Of a stretch of 40,159 bases of DNA, positions 32,027-40,097 are shown piece by piece (the first letter of the stretch is position 1; every line of letters starts with the position of its first letter). Source of the DNA: Streptomyces palmae (GTDB lineage Bacteria; Actinomycetota; Actinomycetes; Streptomycetales; Streptomycetaceae); assembly GCF_004684805.1 (NCBI RefSeq), contig NZ_SRID01000018.1, positions 1 to 40,159 of the forward strand, given 5' to 3'. Position numbers and translations under genes: made by a program. Under the pieces are notes generated by a model. It was given only the letters and a program-made list of their open reading frames with translations, ran no database searches and was not told the DNA's origin.

Positions 32027-33205
32027 GTGATCACCAAGGAGCAGATCCCGGAGGTGCTCGATCATCCGGTCTATGACGCGGAGGGCACCAAGATCGGGAA
32101 TGCCAGACATGTCTTCCTCGACGACGTCACCGGAAAGCCGGACTGGGTCAGCGTCCGTACCGGGCTCTTCGGGTTGAGTGAGTCTTTTGTCCCCGTACAT
32201 GACGCCACTCTGGTCCAGGACCGCCTGGAGGTGCCCTTCACCAAGGACAAGGTGAAGGAAGCGCCGCATGTCGCCGTGGACGCCGGCGGCCACCTCTCGG
32301 CCGGCGAGGAGCGCAAGCTGTACCGCCACTACGGCATGGACTGGGGAGCCGCCGACCGCCCGGTGGGCGAGCGGGGCACCGGTCGGACGGGCGGCACCGT
32401 CACGGAGGGCACGGGCGGCATGGGCGCGGCCTCCGCCGCCTCCGCGTCGGCGCGCGGCGGCCGGGGGCAGGACACCGAAGGCGGCCGGTACCCGGAGCGC
32501 GGCCAGGACGCCGAACGCCGCCAGGAGGCCGCGTACGGCCAGGACACCCTGGACGCCGGGGCGGCCGAACCCTACCCCGGGGCGGGCCTGGGCACGCCCG
32601 GAGCCGCCGAGGGCACCGGGACCGGTATGAACGCCGGCCGGGGCATGGCCGGGGAGACTCCCACCGGCCGGACCGGCGACACCACCGCGGCCGGGAAGAC
32701 CGGATGGCAGCCCGGGACCGAGCACGAGCACTCCATGCTGCGTTCCGAGGAGGAGCTGCGGGTCGGGGTGGAGACCGCCGTGACGGGACGGGCTCGGCTG
32801 CACCGCTATGTCGACACCGAGCACGTGGAGCGCCGGGTGCCGCTGCGGCACGAGGAACTGGTGGTGGAACGGGAGCCGATCAGTGAGGCCGAGCGTGTCA
32901 GGGGCACCCGCGACCGGGCGCTCAGCGAGGCCGAGGACGAGATGGTGCTGCACGAGGAGCGCGCGGTGGTGCGCACCGAGGTGGTGCCCAAGGAGCGGGT
33001 GCGGCTGCGCGTCGAGGAGCGGATGACCGAGGAGACGGTCGGCGGCGACGTCCGCAGGGAGCGCATCGAGATCGAGGCGGAGGAGGGGCCCGCCGCCGGT
33101 GGGACCCGGGGCACCCGCCAGACCCCCGGCGCACCGAAGACCGGCGGCACCCGTGAGGGCGACCTCGGCCTCGGCGGCGGCAAGGGCGCCGATCCGTTCT
33201 CCTGA
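32027..33205 (+). CDS. PRC-barrel and DUF2382 domain protein (stress-type)
   Basis: Encodes 392 aa. A PRC-barrel domain (~1-80, with DHPVYDAEGTKIGNARHVFL) is followed by KLYRHYGMDWG, a low-complexity Gly/Ala/Thr/Arg linker (~110-235), and a DUF2382 domain (~240-355). The latter is highly charged, rich in Glu, Arg and Val, with repeating blocks such as RRVPLRHEELVVEREPI and EVVPKERVRLRVEERMT. DUF2382 proteins are found in stress-tolerant bacteria, but the molecular role is not known. AAGGAGGG precedes the GTG start. A 10-bp hairpin lies downstream. Confidence 0.85.
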   Translation: MITKEQIPEVLDHPVYDAEGTKIGNARHVFLDDVTGKPDWVSVRTGLFGLSESFVPVHDATLVQDRLEVPFTKDKVKEAPHVAVDAGGHLSAGEERKLYRHYGMDWGAADRPVGERGTGRTGGTVTEGTGGMGAASAASASARGGRGQDTEGGRYPERGQDAERRQEAAYGQDTLDAGAAEPYPGAGLGTPGAAEGTGTGMNAGRGMAGETPTGRTGDTTAAGKTGWQPGTEHEHSMLRSEEELRVGVETAVTGRARLHRYVDTEHVERRVPLRHEELVVEREPISEAERVRGTRDRALSEAEDEMVLHEERAVVRTEVVPKERVRLRVEERMTEETVGGDVRRERIEIEAEEGPAAGGTRGTRQTPGAPKTGGTREGDLGLGGGKGADPFS

Positions 33206-33321
33206 CCGGCACCCCTCGCCCAGGAAGGAGACCCCTACCGCGCGGCGGCGGACCCGCCGAGGCCCCGCGGACGCCTGAGGACGCCCTCCCGGCACCGGGA
33301 GGAGCGCGAGACCCCTCCGGA

Positions 33322-33353
33322 GGCCCCCTGGGCCCGCGATCGGCCAGGGGGCC
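33322..33353 (+). terminator. Terminator after the DUF2382 gene
   Basis: A perfect 10-bp stem (33322-33331 with 33344-33353) with a 12-nt loop, about 115 nt after the stop codon. Confidence 0.6.
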
Positions 33354-33625
33354 CCGCGCTGGGCGGATGGATACGGCCCGCCCCGGCCGCGGGCGACGGC
33401 CCGTACCGGGACAGGAGAACGCGACCGGCACGGCACCGGCGCGACGGCCCCCGGCCGGGGGAGGGGGCGCCGGAGCTTCAGGCTGTCGTGGCTGCGGGCG
33501 CCCGCCGCGGGGTGTGCGCGGCGCCGTCGTCACGGGCCGGCCCCCGGCTCCGGAGTGTGGTGCACGACACTCACCGAGGCGCCGTGCAACGAATCGCCGC
33601 GCCGTGGCCCCTCGGCACAACGATT

Positions 33626-33655
33626 AGGCGCTTGGTGCGCAAGGGTCGCGCCTTG
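33626..33655. promoter_or_regulatory. Nested inverted repeats overlapping the davA -35 (operator candidate)
   Basis: Inverted repeats CTTG(5)CAAG (33631-33643), CAAGG(6)CCTTG (33640-33655) and AGGCGC(16)GCGCCT (33626-33653) interlock. The rightmost arm covers the start of the -35 hexamer TTGTCC. Confidence 0.5.
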
Positions 33656-33682
33656 TCCGGCATTCGGGTGGAACCGTACGGT
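33653..33682 (+). promoter_or_regulatory. davA promoter
   Basis: TTGTCC (33653-33658), an 18-nt spacer and TACGGT (33677-33682) fit a HrdB-type promoter. The leader would be about 35 nt with GAGG near 33713 as ribosome-binding site. Confidence 0.6.
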
Positions 33683-33723
33683 CTCTACGTCCCCGCACCC
33701 GCGTGTCCCGTTCGAGGTCTGCC

Positions 33724-34521
33724 ATGCCGCCGCTGCGTACCGCCCTGTTCCAGTGCTCCGGTCACCCCGGCGAGCCCGCCGGCAACCTGCGGCTGCTGGA
33801 GGAGGCGGCGGCCGAGGCGGCGGCGGGCGGCGCCGGGCTGCTGGCCACCTCGGAGCTGTTCCTCACCGGGTACGCCATCGGTGAGGGTGTGCACCGGCTC
33901 GCCGAGCCGGCCGACGGCCCCGGCGCGGAGGCGGTGGCCCGGATCGCCGCCGAGCACGGGCTGGCGATCCTGTACGGCTACCCCGAGCGCGAGGGCGCCG
34001 CGGTCTACAACGCGGCCCAGCTGATCGGCCCGGACGGGGCCCCCCTGGGCAACTACCGCAAGACCCACCTCTTCGGCGAGTTCGAGAACCGCTGGTTCAC
34101 CCCCGGCAGCACCCCGGTGGTGCAGGCGGAGCTGGCCGGCCTGAGGCTCGGCGTGCTGATCTGCTACGACGTGGAGTTCCCGGAGAACGTCCGGGCCCAC
34201 GCGCTGGCCGGCACCGACCTGCTGCTGGTGCCCACCGCCCTGATGGACCCCTTCCGGTTCGTCCCCGAGTCCCTGGTGCCGGTGCGCGCCTTCGAGAGCC
34301 AGATGTACCTCGCGTACGTCAACCGCACCGGCCCCGAGGGGGAGTTCGAGTTCGCCGGACTCAGCTGCCTGGCGAGCCCGGACGGCACCACCCGGGCTCG
34401 CGCCGGACGCGGCACCGAGCTGGTCCTCGGCGATGTGGACCCCGAGCTGCTGGCCGCCTCGCGGGCCGCCAACCCCTATCTGCGGGACCGCCGCCCCGGT
34501 CTGTACACCTCCCTCGCCTGA
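33724..34521 (+). CDS. davA: Nitrilase-superfamily amidase, probable 5-aminovaleramidase (DavA-like)
   Basis: Encodes 265 aa, the size of Pseudomonas DavA. The catalytic Glu-Lys-Cys triad is seen as E44 (SELFLTGY), K113 (NYRKTHLFGEF) and C147 (LICYDVEFPEN). From memory the sequence follows DavA throughout, for example in YGYPERE and VPTA. DavA hydrolyses 5-aminovaleramide to 5-aminovalerate. The davB-like gene follows 91 bp downstream, which strongly supports this call over a generic nitrilase. I chose the ATG at 33724, with GAGG upstream, over a GTG 21 nt earlier. Confidence 0.82.
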   Translation: MPPLRTALFQCSGHPGEPAGNLRLLEEAAAEAAAGGAGLLATSELFLTGYAIGEGVHRLAEPADGPGAEAVARIAAEHGLAILYGYPEREGAAVYNAAQLIGPDGAPLGNYRKTHLFGEFENRWFTPGSTPVVQAELAGLRLGVLICYDVEFPENVRAHALAGTDLLLVPTALMDPFRFVPESLVPVRAFESQMYLAYVNRTGPEGEFEFAGLSCLASPDGTTRARAGRGTELVLGDVDPELLAASRAANPYLRDRRPGLYTSLA

Positions 34522-34612
34522 CCGCTCCGGTCGGCTTCGCCACCCCCGTCACCTCCGCCGGGTCTCCCCGCCCGGTGATCTCCGCCGTACCCCCGCAAGG
34601 AGTCCGTACCCC

Positions 34613-36319
34613 ATGACGTCCACGGTGCCCACCGCCGCCCACGACGAGCAGGGCGAGCAGCCGGCCGGCCTGCCGCCGATCACCATGTTCGGCCCGGACT
34701 TCCCCTACGCCTACGACGACTACCTGGCGCACCCGGCCGGCCTGGGCCAGGTGCCGGCCACCGAGCACGGCACCGAGGTCGCGGTCGTCGGCGGCGGCCT
34801 GTCCGGCATCGTGGCGGCCTACGAACTGATGAAGATGGGGCTCAAGCCCGTGGTCTACGAGGCCGACCAGATCGGCGGCCGGCTGCGGACCGTGGGGTTC
34901 GAGGGCTGCGACCAGAGCCTGACCGCCGAGCTGGGGGCGATGCGCTTCCCGCCGTCCTCCACCGCCCTCCAGTACTACCTCGACCTGGTGGACCTGGAGA
35001 CCAGGCCGTTCCCCAACCCGCTGGCCCCCCACACCCCGTCCACCGTGGTCGACCTCAAGGGCGAGTCGCACTACGCGCAGACCCTCGACGACCTGCCGCA
35101 GGTCTACCGCGACGTGATGGACGCCTGGAACGCCTGCCTGGAGGAGGGCGCGGACTTCTCCGAGATGAACCGCGCCATGCGGGAGCGCGACGTGCCGCGC
35201 ATCCGCGAGATCTGGGCGCGGCTGGTGGAGAAGCTGGACAACCAGACCTTCTACGGCTTCCTGTGCGAGGCCAAGGCGTTCGCCTCCTTCCGGCACCGCG
35301 AGATCTTCGGCCAGGTCGGCTTCGGCACCGGAGGCTGGGACACGGACTTCCCCAACTCCATCCTGGAGATCCTGCGCGTCGTCTACACCGAGGCCGACGA
35401 CCACCACCGCGGCATCGTCGGCGGCAGCCAGCAGCTGCCGCTGCGGCTGTGGGAGCGCGAGCCCGGCAAGATCATCCACTGGGAGCAGGGCACCTCGCTG
35501 GCGCGGCTGCACGGTGGCGCGCCGCGCCCGGCGGTCACCCGGCTGCACCGCACCGCGGGCAACCGGATCACCGTCACCGATGCCTCGGGCGACATCCGCA
35601 CCTACCGGGCGGCGGTCTTCACCGCCCAGTCCTGGATGCTGCTGTCCAAGATCGAGTGCGACGACTCGCTCTTCCCCATCGACCACTGGACGGCGATGGA
35701 GCGCACCCACTACATGGAGTCCTCCAAGCTCTTCGTGCCGGTGGACCGGCCGTTCTGGCTGGACAAGGACGAGCGGACCGGCCGCGACACCATGTCGATG
35801 ACGCTCACCGACCGGATGACCCGCGGCACCTACCTGCTGGACAACGGCCCGGACCAGCCGGCGGTCATCTGCCTCTCCTACACCTGGTGCGACGACAGCC
35901 TCAAGTGGCTGCCGCTGTCCGCGAACGAGCGGATGGAGGTCATGCTGAAGTCGCTGTCGGAGATCTATCCCGGGGTGGACATCCGCAAGCACATCATCGG
36001 CAACCCGGTCACCGTCTCCTGGGAGAACGAGCCCTACTTCATGGGCGCGTTCAAGGCCAACCTGCCCGGCCACTACCGCTACCAGCGGCGGCTGTTCACC
36101 CACTTCATGCAGGACCGGCTGCCCGAGGACAAGCGCGGGATCTTCCTGGCCGGCGACGACATCTCCTGGACCGCGGGATGGGCCGAGGGCGCGGTGCAGA
36201 CCGCGCTGAACGCGGTGTGGGGTGTGATGCACCACCTGGGTGGGGCGACCGACCCGACCAACCCCGGCCCGGGCGACGTGTACGACACCATCGCCCCGGT
36301 CGAACTGCCGGAGGACTGA
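34613..36319 (+). CDS. davB: Flavin monooxygenase of the L-lysine 2-monooxygenase type (DavB-like)
   Basis: Encodes 568 aa. The start ITMFGPDFPYAYDDYL is a hallmark of DavB. The FAD site has VVGGGLSGIVAAYEL (residues 58-72), the ribose-binding E83 in VVYEADQIGGRLR, and the C-terminal GDDISWTAGWAEGAVQTALN. From memory it matches Pseudomonas DavB over the full length. DavB converts L-lysine and O2 to 5-aminovaleramide, CO2 and water. Related enzymes act on tryptophan (IaaM) or phenylalanine, but the pairing with a DavA-like amidase favours lysine. AAGGAG lies 11 nt before the ATG. Confidence 0.85.
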   Translation: MTSTVPTAAHDEQGEQPAGLPPITMFGPDFPYAYDDYLAHPAGLGQVPATEHGTEVAVVGGGLSGIVAAYELMKMGLKPVVYEADQIGGRLRTVGFEGCDQSLTAELGAMRFPPSSTALQYYLDLVDLETRPFPNPLAPHTPSTVVDLKGESHYAQTLDDLPQVYRDVMDAWNACLEEGADFSEMNRAMRERDVPRIREIWARLVEKLDNQTFYGFLCEAKAFASFRHREIFGQVGFGTGGWDTDFPNSILEILRVVYTEADDHHRGIVGGSQQLPLRLWEREPGKIIHWEQGTSLARLHGGAPRPAVTRLHRTAGNRITVTDASGDIRTYRAAVFTAQSWMLLSKIECDDSLFPIDHWTAMERTHYMESSKLFVPVDRPFWLDKDERTGRDTMSMTLTDRMTRGTYLLDNGPDQPAVICLSYTWCDDSLKWLPLSANERMEVMLKSLSEIYPGVDIRKHIIGNPVTVSWENEPYFMGAFKANLPGHYRYQRRLFTHFMQDRLPEDKRGIFLAGDDISWTAGWAEGAVQTALNAVWGVMHHLGGATDPTNPGPGDVYDTIAPVELPED

Positions 36320-36323
36320 CCTC

Positions 36324-36353
36324 ATCGCGGCCCGCGCCGACGACGGCCGCGAT
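36324..36353. terminator. Terminator after davB
   Basis: A perfect 9-bp stem (36324-36332 with 36345-36353) with a 12-nt loop starts 5 nt after the davB stop. It lies between convergent genes. The rest of the 222-bp gap shows no gene. Confidence 0.65.
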
Positions 36354-36541
36354 CGACTCGGGGCGGCCACCGGGGGCTCCGTGGTCGCGCGGGCGGGCCG
36401 CCGGGGGCGGCTGCGCCGGCAGCGAGGGGTAGGGCGTGCCGTGGCGACGCGGGCGGGCCGAGATGCCCTCGCCCCGGGTCGCTGCCGTGTCGTGGGGGCG
36501 CGGCAGCGGCCCGCGGCCCGGCTCGGCGGGGGAGTGGTCCC

Positions 36542-37279
36542 TCAGTTCAGCGGGGTGAGCAGGAACCGGCCGACCAGGCCGGTGCCCGCGTCGATCCGCT
36601 CGGCGAACTCCTCGGCCAGCTCCGGGAGTCCGCGCAACCCCCACAGCGCGCGAAAGGCGGCCCAGGCGGCCTCCCGGGCCCGCTCCAGGCTCCACGCCCC
36701 CACCAGATGGGTCAGCGGATCGGCCAGGTCCAGCAGGTCGGGGCCGGGCATCAGCTCCTCCCGGATCCGCTCCTCCATGCCGGCCAGCAGTGCGCCCACC
36801 CGCTCGAAGTCGCCTTCCAGGGCGTCCGGTTCGACGCCGCGATCACGGCAGGTGTCCACCAGGGCGAGCGCCAGGTCATGGCCGATATGGGCGTTGATCC
36901 CGGCCAACGCGAACTGCAGGGGACGCACCGCGGGGTGCGACCGGGCCTGGAACAGGGGCCGCCAGCAGGCGGGCGGCCGGGCCCCGGCCGCCGCCGCGTC
37001 CACCGCGGCCAGATAGCGGTCCGCGAACCGCACGTCCAGCTCCGCGGCGAGCGCCGGATCGTCGAAGTAGCCGGTGTCCAGCCGGCGGTCGACCTCCTCG
37101 GTGACCGACAGGTACACCTGGTTGAAGACCGCCACTCCGTCCCGTGGCGGCAGGCCGGCGCCGATGGCGCGCATCCGGTCCAGCACCTGGTCCACGGTGC
37201 GCGGCCGTGCCCGGGCGGCGGTCCGCGGAGGGCCTGGTCGCGGGGTCTGCGGGCGGATCTGCTCCTGGGCTGAGGTCAC
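36542..37279 (-). CDS. DUF5995 family protein
   Basis: Encodes 245 aa from the GTG at 37279; ATGs at 37384 and 37462 are possible but add Pro/Arg-rich sequence without family support. An all-helical body contains the family-like segments VFNQVYLSVTEEVDRRL, FADRYLAAVDA, and FALAGINAHIGHDLALALVDTC, where paired His and Asp could bind a metal. The last residues form a tail ending FLLTPLN. The function of DUF5995 is not known. It is convergent with davB. Confidence 0.72.
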   Translation of the reverse strand: MTSAQEQIRPQTPRPGPPRTAARARPRTVDQVLDRMRAIGAGLPPRDGVAVFNQVYLSVTEEVDRRLDTGYFDDPALAAELDVRFADRYLAAVDAAAAGARPPACWRPLFQARSHPAVRPLQFALAGINAHIGHDLALALVDTCRDRGVEPDALEGDFERVGALLAGMEERIREELMPGPDLLDLADPLTHLVGAWSLERAREAAWAAFRALWGLRGLPELAEEFAERIDAGTGLVGRFLLTPLN

Positions 37280-37418
37280 GCCGCCCAGCGTTCCAGCGGC
37301 TCCCTGCCCGGGTCCCCCACGCACCACCCGCTTCCCCGGATCGGGCGAACGGGCGCGATGGGTTGACTCCGTTGGCCCCGGCATGGGTCGCGGCTGACAC
37401 TCACCTTGAGCTGTGCGT

Positions 37419-38762
37419 CTACGCAACGCATAGGTTGGGAGCGACAGTTCGTGCGCGTTCATACAGTTCCCGGGCAGCGGGATTCTTACGGTACGGGCGG
37501 AGCAGTGCAAACATGGTACGGATGCGCTGATCTGCTCGTCCGCTCTGGATCAGTGGAAACTCGGACAGGGCGCCGTGCCAGGTGGCGCAAGCTGCTTCCA
37601 GGTGCCCCATTCTCAGCTGGCGTTCCGCCATGGTTGCACCATGGCGGATCCGTCCCCGGCGGTAAATGCTTGGGCGCAGGCGTTGTGACTCCTCCAAGGA
37701 GGCGATAGATCCCTTGATATCGCCGAGTTCGTACTGAACTTGTGAGGCGTGATAGGCCACATCGGAAGCGCCGTAGCTGCCAAATGTGCGCGCCCGGGAC
37801 TCCGCTTTCTCCGTGGCTTTCTCTGCCTCGGTGAGGAGTGCGAGGGCCCTGGTTCGGTCACCAGTCTGTGCGGCGGCATGCGCTTGTTGTCCAGCCATAA
37901 ATGCACGCATACGTGGTCCGGCTGCTGGTGACGCGGTCGCCGCGGCGTCAGCCAGTCGCATCGCTGTTAGCCCATGGCCCAGGTCCACGGCCTGGACGCT
38001 CATGCCCCGCAGCGTGGTGCAGTAGGTAATGTGATCTTCCGCCGCACCGGCAAGCTCCAAGGCCTTTAGGTAGTACTGTTGCGCCAGGCTGTGCAAGCCC
38101 TCGTCTACGGCCATATAACCCGTGAGATAGCAAAGGTCGGACGCTGCCGACATCATCGCCTTACGGACCGACTCCGGCGCATCGGCCTTCAGGTACTGGG
38201 CGACCGTGTTCACCATGAAAGCGGCAGCCATGGGACGCGCATGCCGTCCACCGAATTGGTCGTCAAGCTCGGAGATGCGCTCTGTCATCGCCGCGACCAT
38301 GTGCACTTCCGGCATTCCCATGCGCGCAGTTCCGCTCGTTTGAGCGGCTTCCATACGTCCCACTACGTCCGGCCAATCCGGGACGGTTAGCGCAACGGAA
38401 AACAGGCTCGCGCCGATGACACTCCTACGGGACGGGTCCACGTCGTGCCTCCCGAGATCAATCAGCCCTTCGACGGTACTGATGCCCGGGCGAGCGTTCG
38501 AGTCTTCACTCGTGAGGGTGGGGAATCCGGCGTCGGCGTGAGTGATGGGTCGTCCCAGTCGTCGGGACAGTGCTTCAAGGATCAGCGGCCGGGCTTCCTC
38601 ACGGGGCATGTGGCCCTTGATCCACTGGTGAACCGTCGGCCCGCTGTACCTCTTCGGAGTCCCGCGCTCCGTCCCGATGCGGTTCACCTGGGCCGCAAAC
38701 TGACGCTGCGTCCACCCGGTCTCGCGGACAAGGCGCTTCAGATCCGTGTTCGGCTCCGGCAC
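37419..38762 (-). CDS. XRE-type HTH regulator with a TPR-like helical repeat body
   Basis: Encodes 447 aa from the GTG at 38762, with TTGGAGGG 6 nt upstream; the frame is open 22 codons further. The N-terminal HTH (~6-70) reads TDLKRLVRETGWTQRQFAAQ and HQWIKGHMPREEARPLI. A RRRSVIGASLF-type stretch (~110-125), common in this Streptomyces family, leads to a long TPR-like alpha-repeat body (~150-440, e.g. LALLTEAEKATEKAESRA). Such proteins often respond to small molecules or partner peptides. Base composition is clearly lower in GC than the core genes, suggesting later acquisition. It is divergent from the small gene at 38895. Confidence 0.85.
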   Translation of the reverse strand: MPEPNTDLKRLVRETGWTQRQFAAQVNRIGTERGTPKRYSGPTVHQWIKGHMPREEARPLILEALSRRLGRPITHADAGFPTLTSEDSNARPGISTVEGLIDLGRHDVDPSRRSVIGASLFSVALTVPDWPDVVGRMEAAQTSGTARMGMPEVHMVAAMTERISELDDQFGGRHARPMAAAFMVNTVAQYLKADAPESVRKAMMSAASDLCYLTGYMAVDEGLHSLAQQYYLKALELAGAAEDHITYCTTLRGMSVQAVDLGHGLTAMRLADAAATASPAAGPRMRAFMAGQQAHAAAQTGDRTRALALLTEAEKATEKAESRARTFGSYGASDVAYHASQVQYELGDIKGSIASLEESQRLRPSIYRRGRIRHGATMAERQLRMGHLEAACATWHGALSEFPLIQSGRADQRIRTMFALLRPYRKNPAARELYERARTVAPNLCVA

Positions 38763-38894
38763 GTGAACCCTCCAACTCCGCGTCCTGATGGAGCTTTTAG
38801 CGCTTTTGACTTCCCTGGATGTTGCCACCGTAGCGCTGTCCGTAGCCGGACGGTTGCCTAGTGCGAGGACGGATCACCCGCTCGGGGAGGACCC
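38763..38894. promoter_or_regulatory. Divergent promoter region, XRE regulator and small gene
   Basis: The 132-bp gap contains an inverted repeat GTCCG(TAGC)CGGAC (38839-38852) and CCGTAGC twice. It ends with a strong Shine-Dalgarno GGGGAGGA before the ATG at 38895. These are plausible operator elements for the XRE protein. Confidence 0.4.
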
Positions 38895-39527
38895 ATGACG
38901 ACGTGGAACAGCGCTCGGACCGATATGCCGGCCGCACCGCCTCGGATTGAAGATCTGATGGCCCTGCACACCCATCTGCTGAAGCTCATCGTGCAGTTGG
39001 AGCCGCTGGCGAGGCGCAGGATCGACGCCATGAACCACGGCACCGTGGAGTGGTACTGCGCGGCGTCCAGGCTGAACGCGGTGCAGTACGAGGTAGCCGA
39101 GGGTCTCGGCCCGGGATTGCAGTCCGCGGCCGATCAGGTCCGCAACCTGGGTCACACGTTGGAGTTCCTGTTGAACCGCTCGGGTCTCGCTAACGTGATG
39201 GAGGGCCCAGCGGTGACGCGGGGGTGCGGGTGGCCGGTGACTCTCCTGGCGAAGCACCTGGCGGAGGTGGCCGGGGTGTTGCCGGGCTGGGCGGTTCCGC
39301 CTGCGCTCCGGTGTGATCTGGACATGGGCCATGTGGGCGAACACCACGCCGTGGTGGATGTCCTCTCTGCCACCGAATCGCTGTGGGCTCGATGGGTGCG
39401 GGGGCCGGAGTCACCTGTGACCTTCGTGCGGCTCCCCGACTGCCACGCGGGCATCACGGATGCCGAAGACGTGTGCTGGTTGCCCGCCCACCACGTCGGC
39501 GGCTGCGTCTGGGAGCGCTACCGATAA
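38895..39527 (+). CDS. Hypothetical protein: DUF6415-like N-terminus plus Cys/His-rich C-terminus
   Basis: Encodes 210 aa. Residues ~15-98 form a helical region (LMALHTHLLKLIVQLEPLARR, then YCAASRLNAVQYEV and QSAADQVRNLGHTLEFLL) that resembles DUF6415, a small family often near Streptomyces regulators and biosynthetic genes. Residues ~105-210 hold two spaced Cys/His motifs, CDLDMGHVGEHHAVV and CWLPAHHVGGCVWE, that look like metal-binding knuckles. The two halves are usually separate genes as far as I recall, so this may be a fusion. Function is unknown. The strong Shine-Dalgarno supports expression. Confidence 0.65.
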   Translation: MTTWNSARTDMPAAPPRIEDLMALHTHLLKLIVQLEPLARRRIDAMNHGTVEWYCAASRLNAVQYEVAEGLGPGLQSAADQVRNLGHTLEFLLNRSGLANVMEGPAVTRGCGWPVTLLAKHLAEVAGVLPGWAVPPALRCDLDMGHVGEHHAVVDVLSATESLWARWVRGPESPVTFVRLPDCHAGITDAEDVCWLPAHHVGGCVWERYR

Positions 39528-39603
39528 CCCCAAGTCCCCCTGCCCGAGCCCCCGTACGAGGGCAGGGAAGACGGCCCGGACCTCACCTCCCCCGGGGCCG
39601 TGC

Positions 39604-39645
39604 GGGAGCCCTGCGACGCCCTCCCTGTCCCGTCGCAGGGCTCCC
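39604..39645 (+). terminator. Strong hairpin between the two small genes
   Basis: A perfect 15-bp stem (39604-39618 with 39631-39645) with a 12-nt pyrimidine-rich loop, 76 nt after the first stop and 35 nt before the next start. It suggests the second gene has its own promoter or is expressed by read-through. Confidence 0.75.
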
Positions 39646-39680
39646 CACCCCACCTACCTGTCCGTCGAAGGGAGAACGCA

Positions 39681-40070
39681 GTGTCCGACAACGCCCCGAA
39701 CAACGGCCCTTCGGCACGCATACGCCGCGCATCCCCCACTGAAGCTGAACGTGGAGGCACCCCCAGGTGGCAAAGTCTTGGGCTGCTCCTGGGCGGATTC
39801 ACCACCCTGGACGACGGCTTCGGGCCGGAGCCCGCAGATCCGCTGGACGCGCCCACCCTCGTGGAGGCAGTCGTCCCGCGCCGGATGACCGAGGCGGAGC
39901 GCGCCATGGTGACGGTCCAGGACGCCGGGTACGAGCCCCGTGAGCCGTACCCCGGCCGTGCCGACTACGCCTGGCGCCTGCGCTGCACCATGCCGAGCTG
40001 CGGTCGGCTCACCGCACGCACCCTGCACTACATACGGCGCCATGGCGGCTGCACGCACGACCGCCCCTGA
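39681..40070 (+). CDS. Hypothetical protein with C-terminal Cys/His cluster
   Basis: Encodes 129 aa from the GTG at 39681 with GGGAG 7 nt upstream. The first ~80 residues are charged and low in structure. The C-terminal ~40 residues (CTMPSCGRL ... HYIRRHGGCTH) hold three Cys and three His that could form one zinc site. No known family recognised. It may be part of the same small cluster as the preceding gene and the XRE regulator. Confidence 0.6.
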   Translation: MSDNAPNNGPSARIRRASPTEAERGGTPRWQSLGLLLGGFTTLDDGFGPEPADPLDAPTLVEAVVPRRMTEAERAMVTVQDAGYEPREPYPGRADYAWRLRCTMPSCGRLTARTLHYIRRHGGCTHDRP

Positions 40071-40097
40071 AGCCGGGCCGGTGCCGCGAGCCCGGCT
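40071..40097 (+). terminator. Terminator after the last small gene
   Basis: An 8-bp stem (40071-40078 with 40090-40097) with an 11-nt loop starts directly after the stop codon. The remaining bases to the window edge show nothing. Confidence 0.55.

Larger units (their letters stand above)
33206..33723. other. Intergenic region before davA
   Basis: This 518-bp gap shows no supported gene. It holds a terminator for the DUF2382 gene, then from about 33540 a less GC-rich stretch with a palindromic operator candidate (33626-33655) and the davA promoter (33653-33682). Confidence 0.5.

Noticed and set aside
33636..33642. TGCGCAA shared by the permease and davA upstream regions as a common operator
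   Set aside because: The heptamer also occurs inside unrelated genes here (for example pyrD and gmk), so sharing it alone means little.
33724..34521. Calling davA a generic nitrilase
   Set aside because: The size, motifs and adjacency to a DavB-like monooxygenase fit 5-aminovaleramidase much better.
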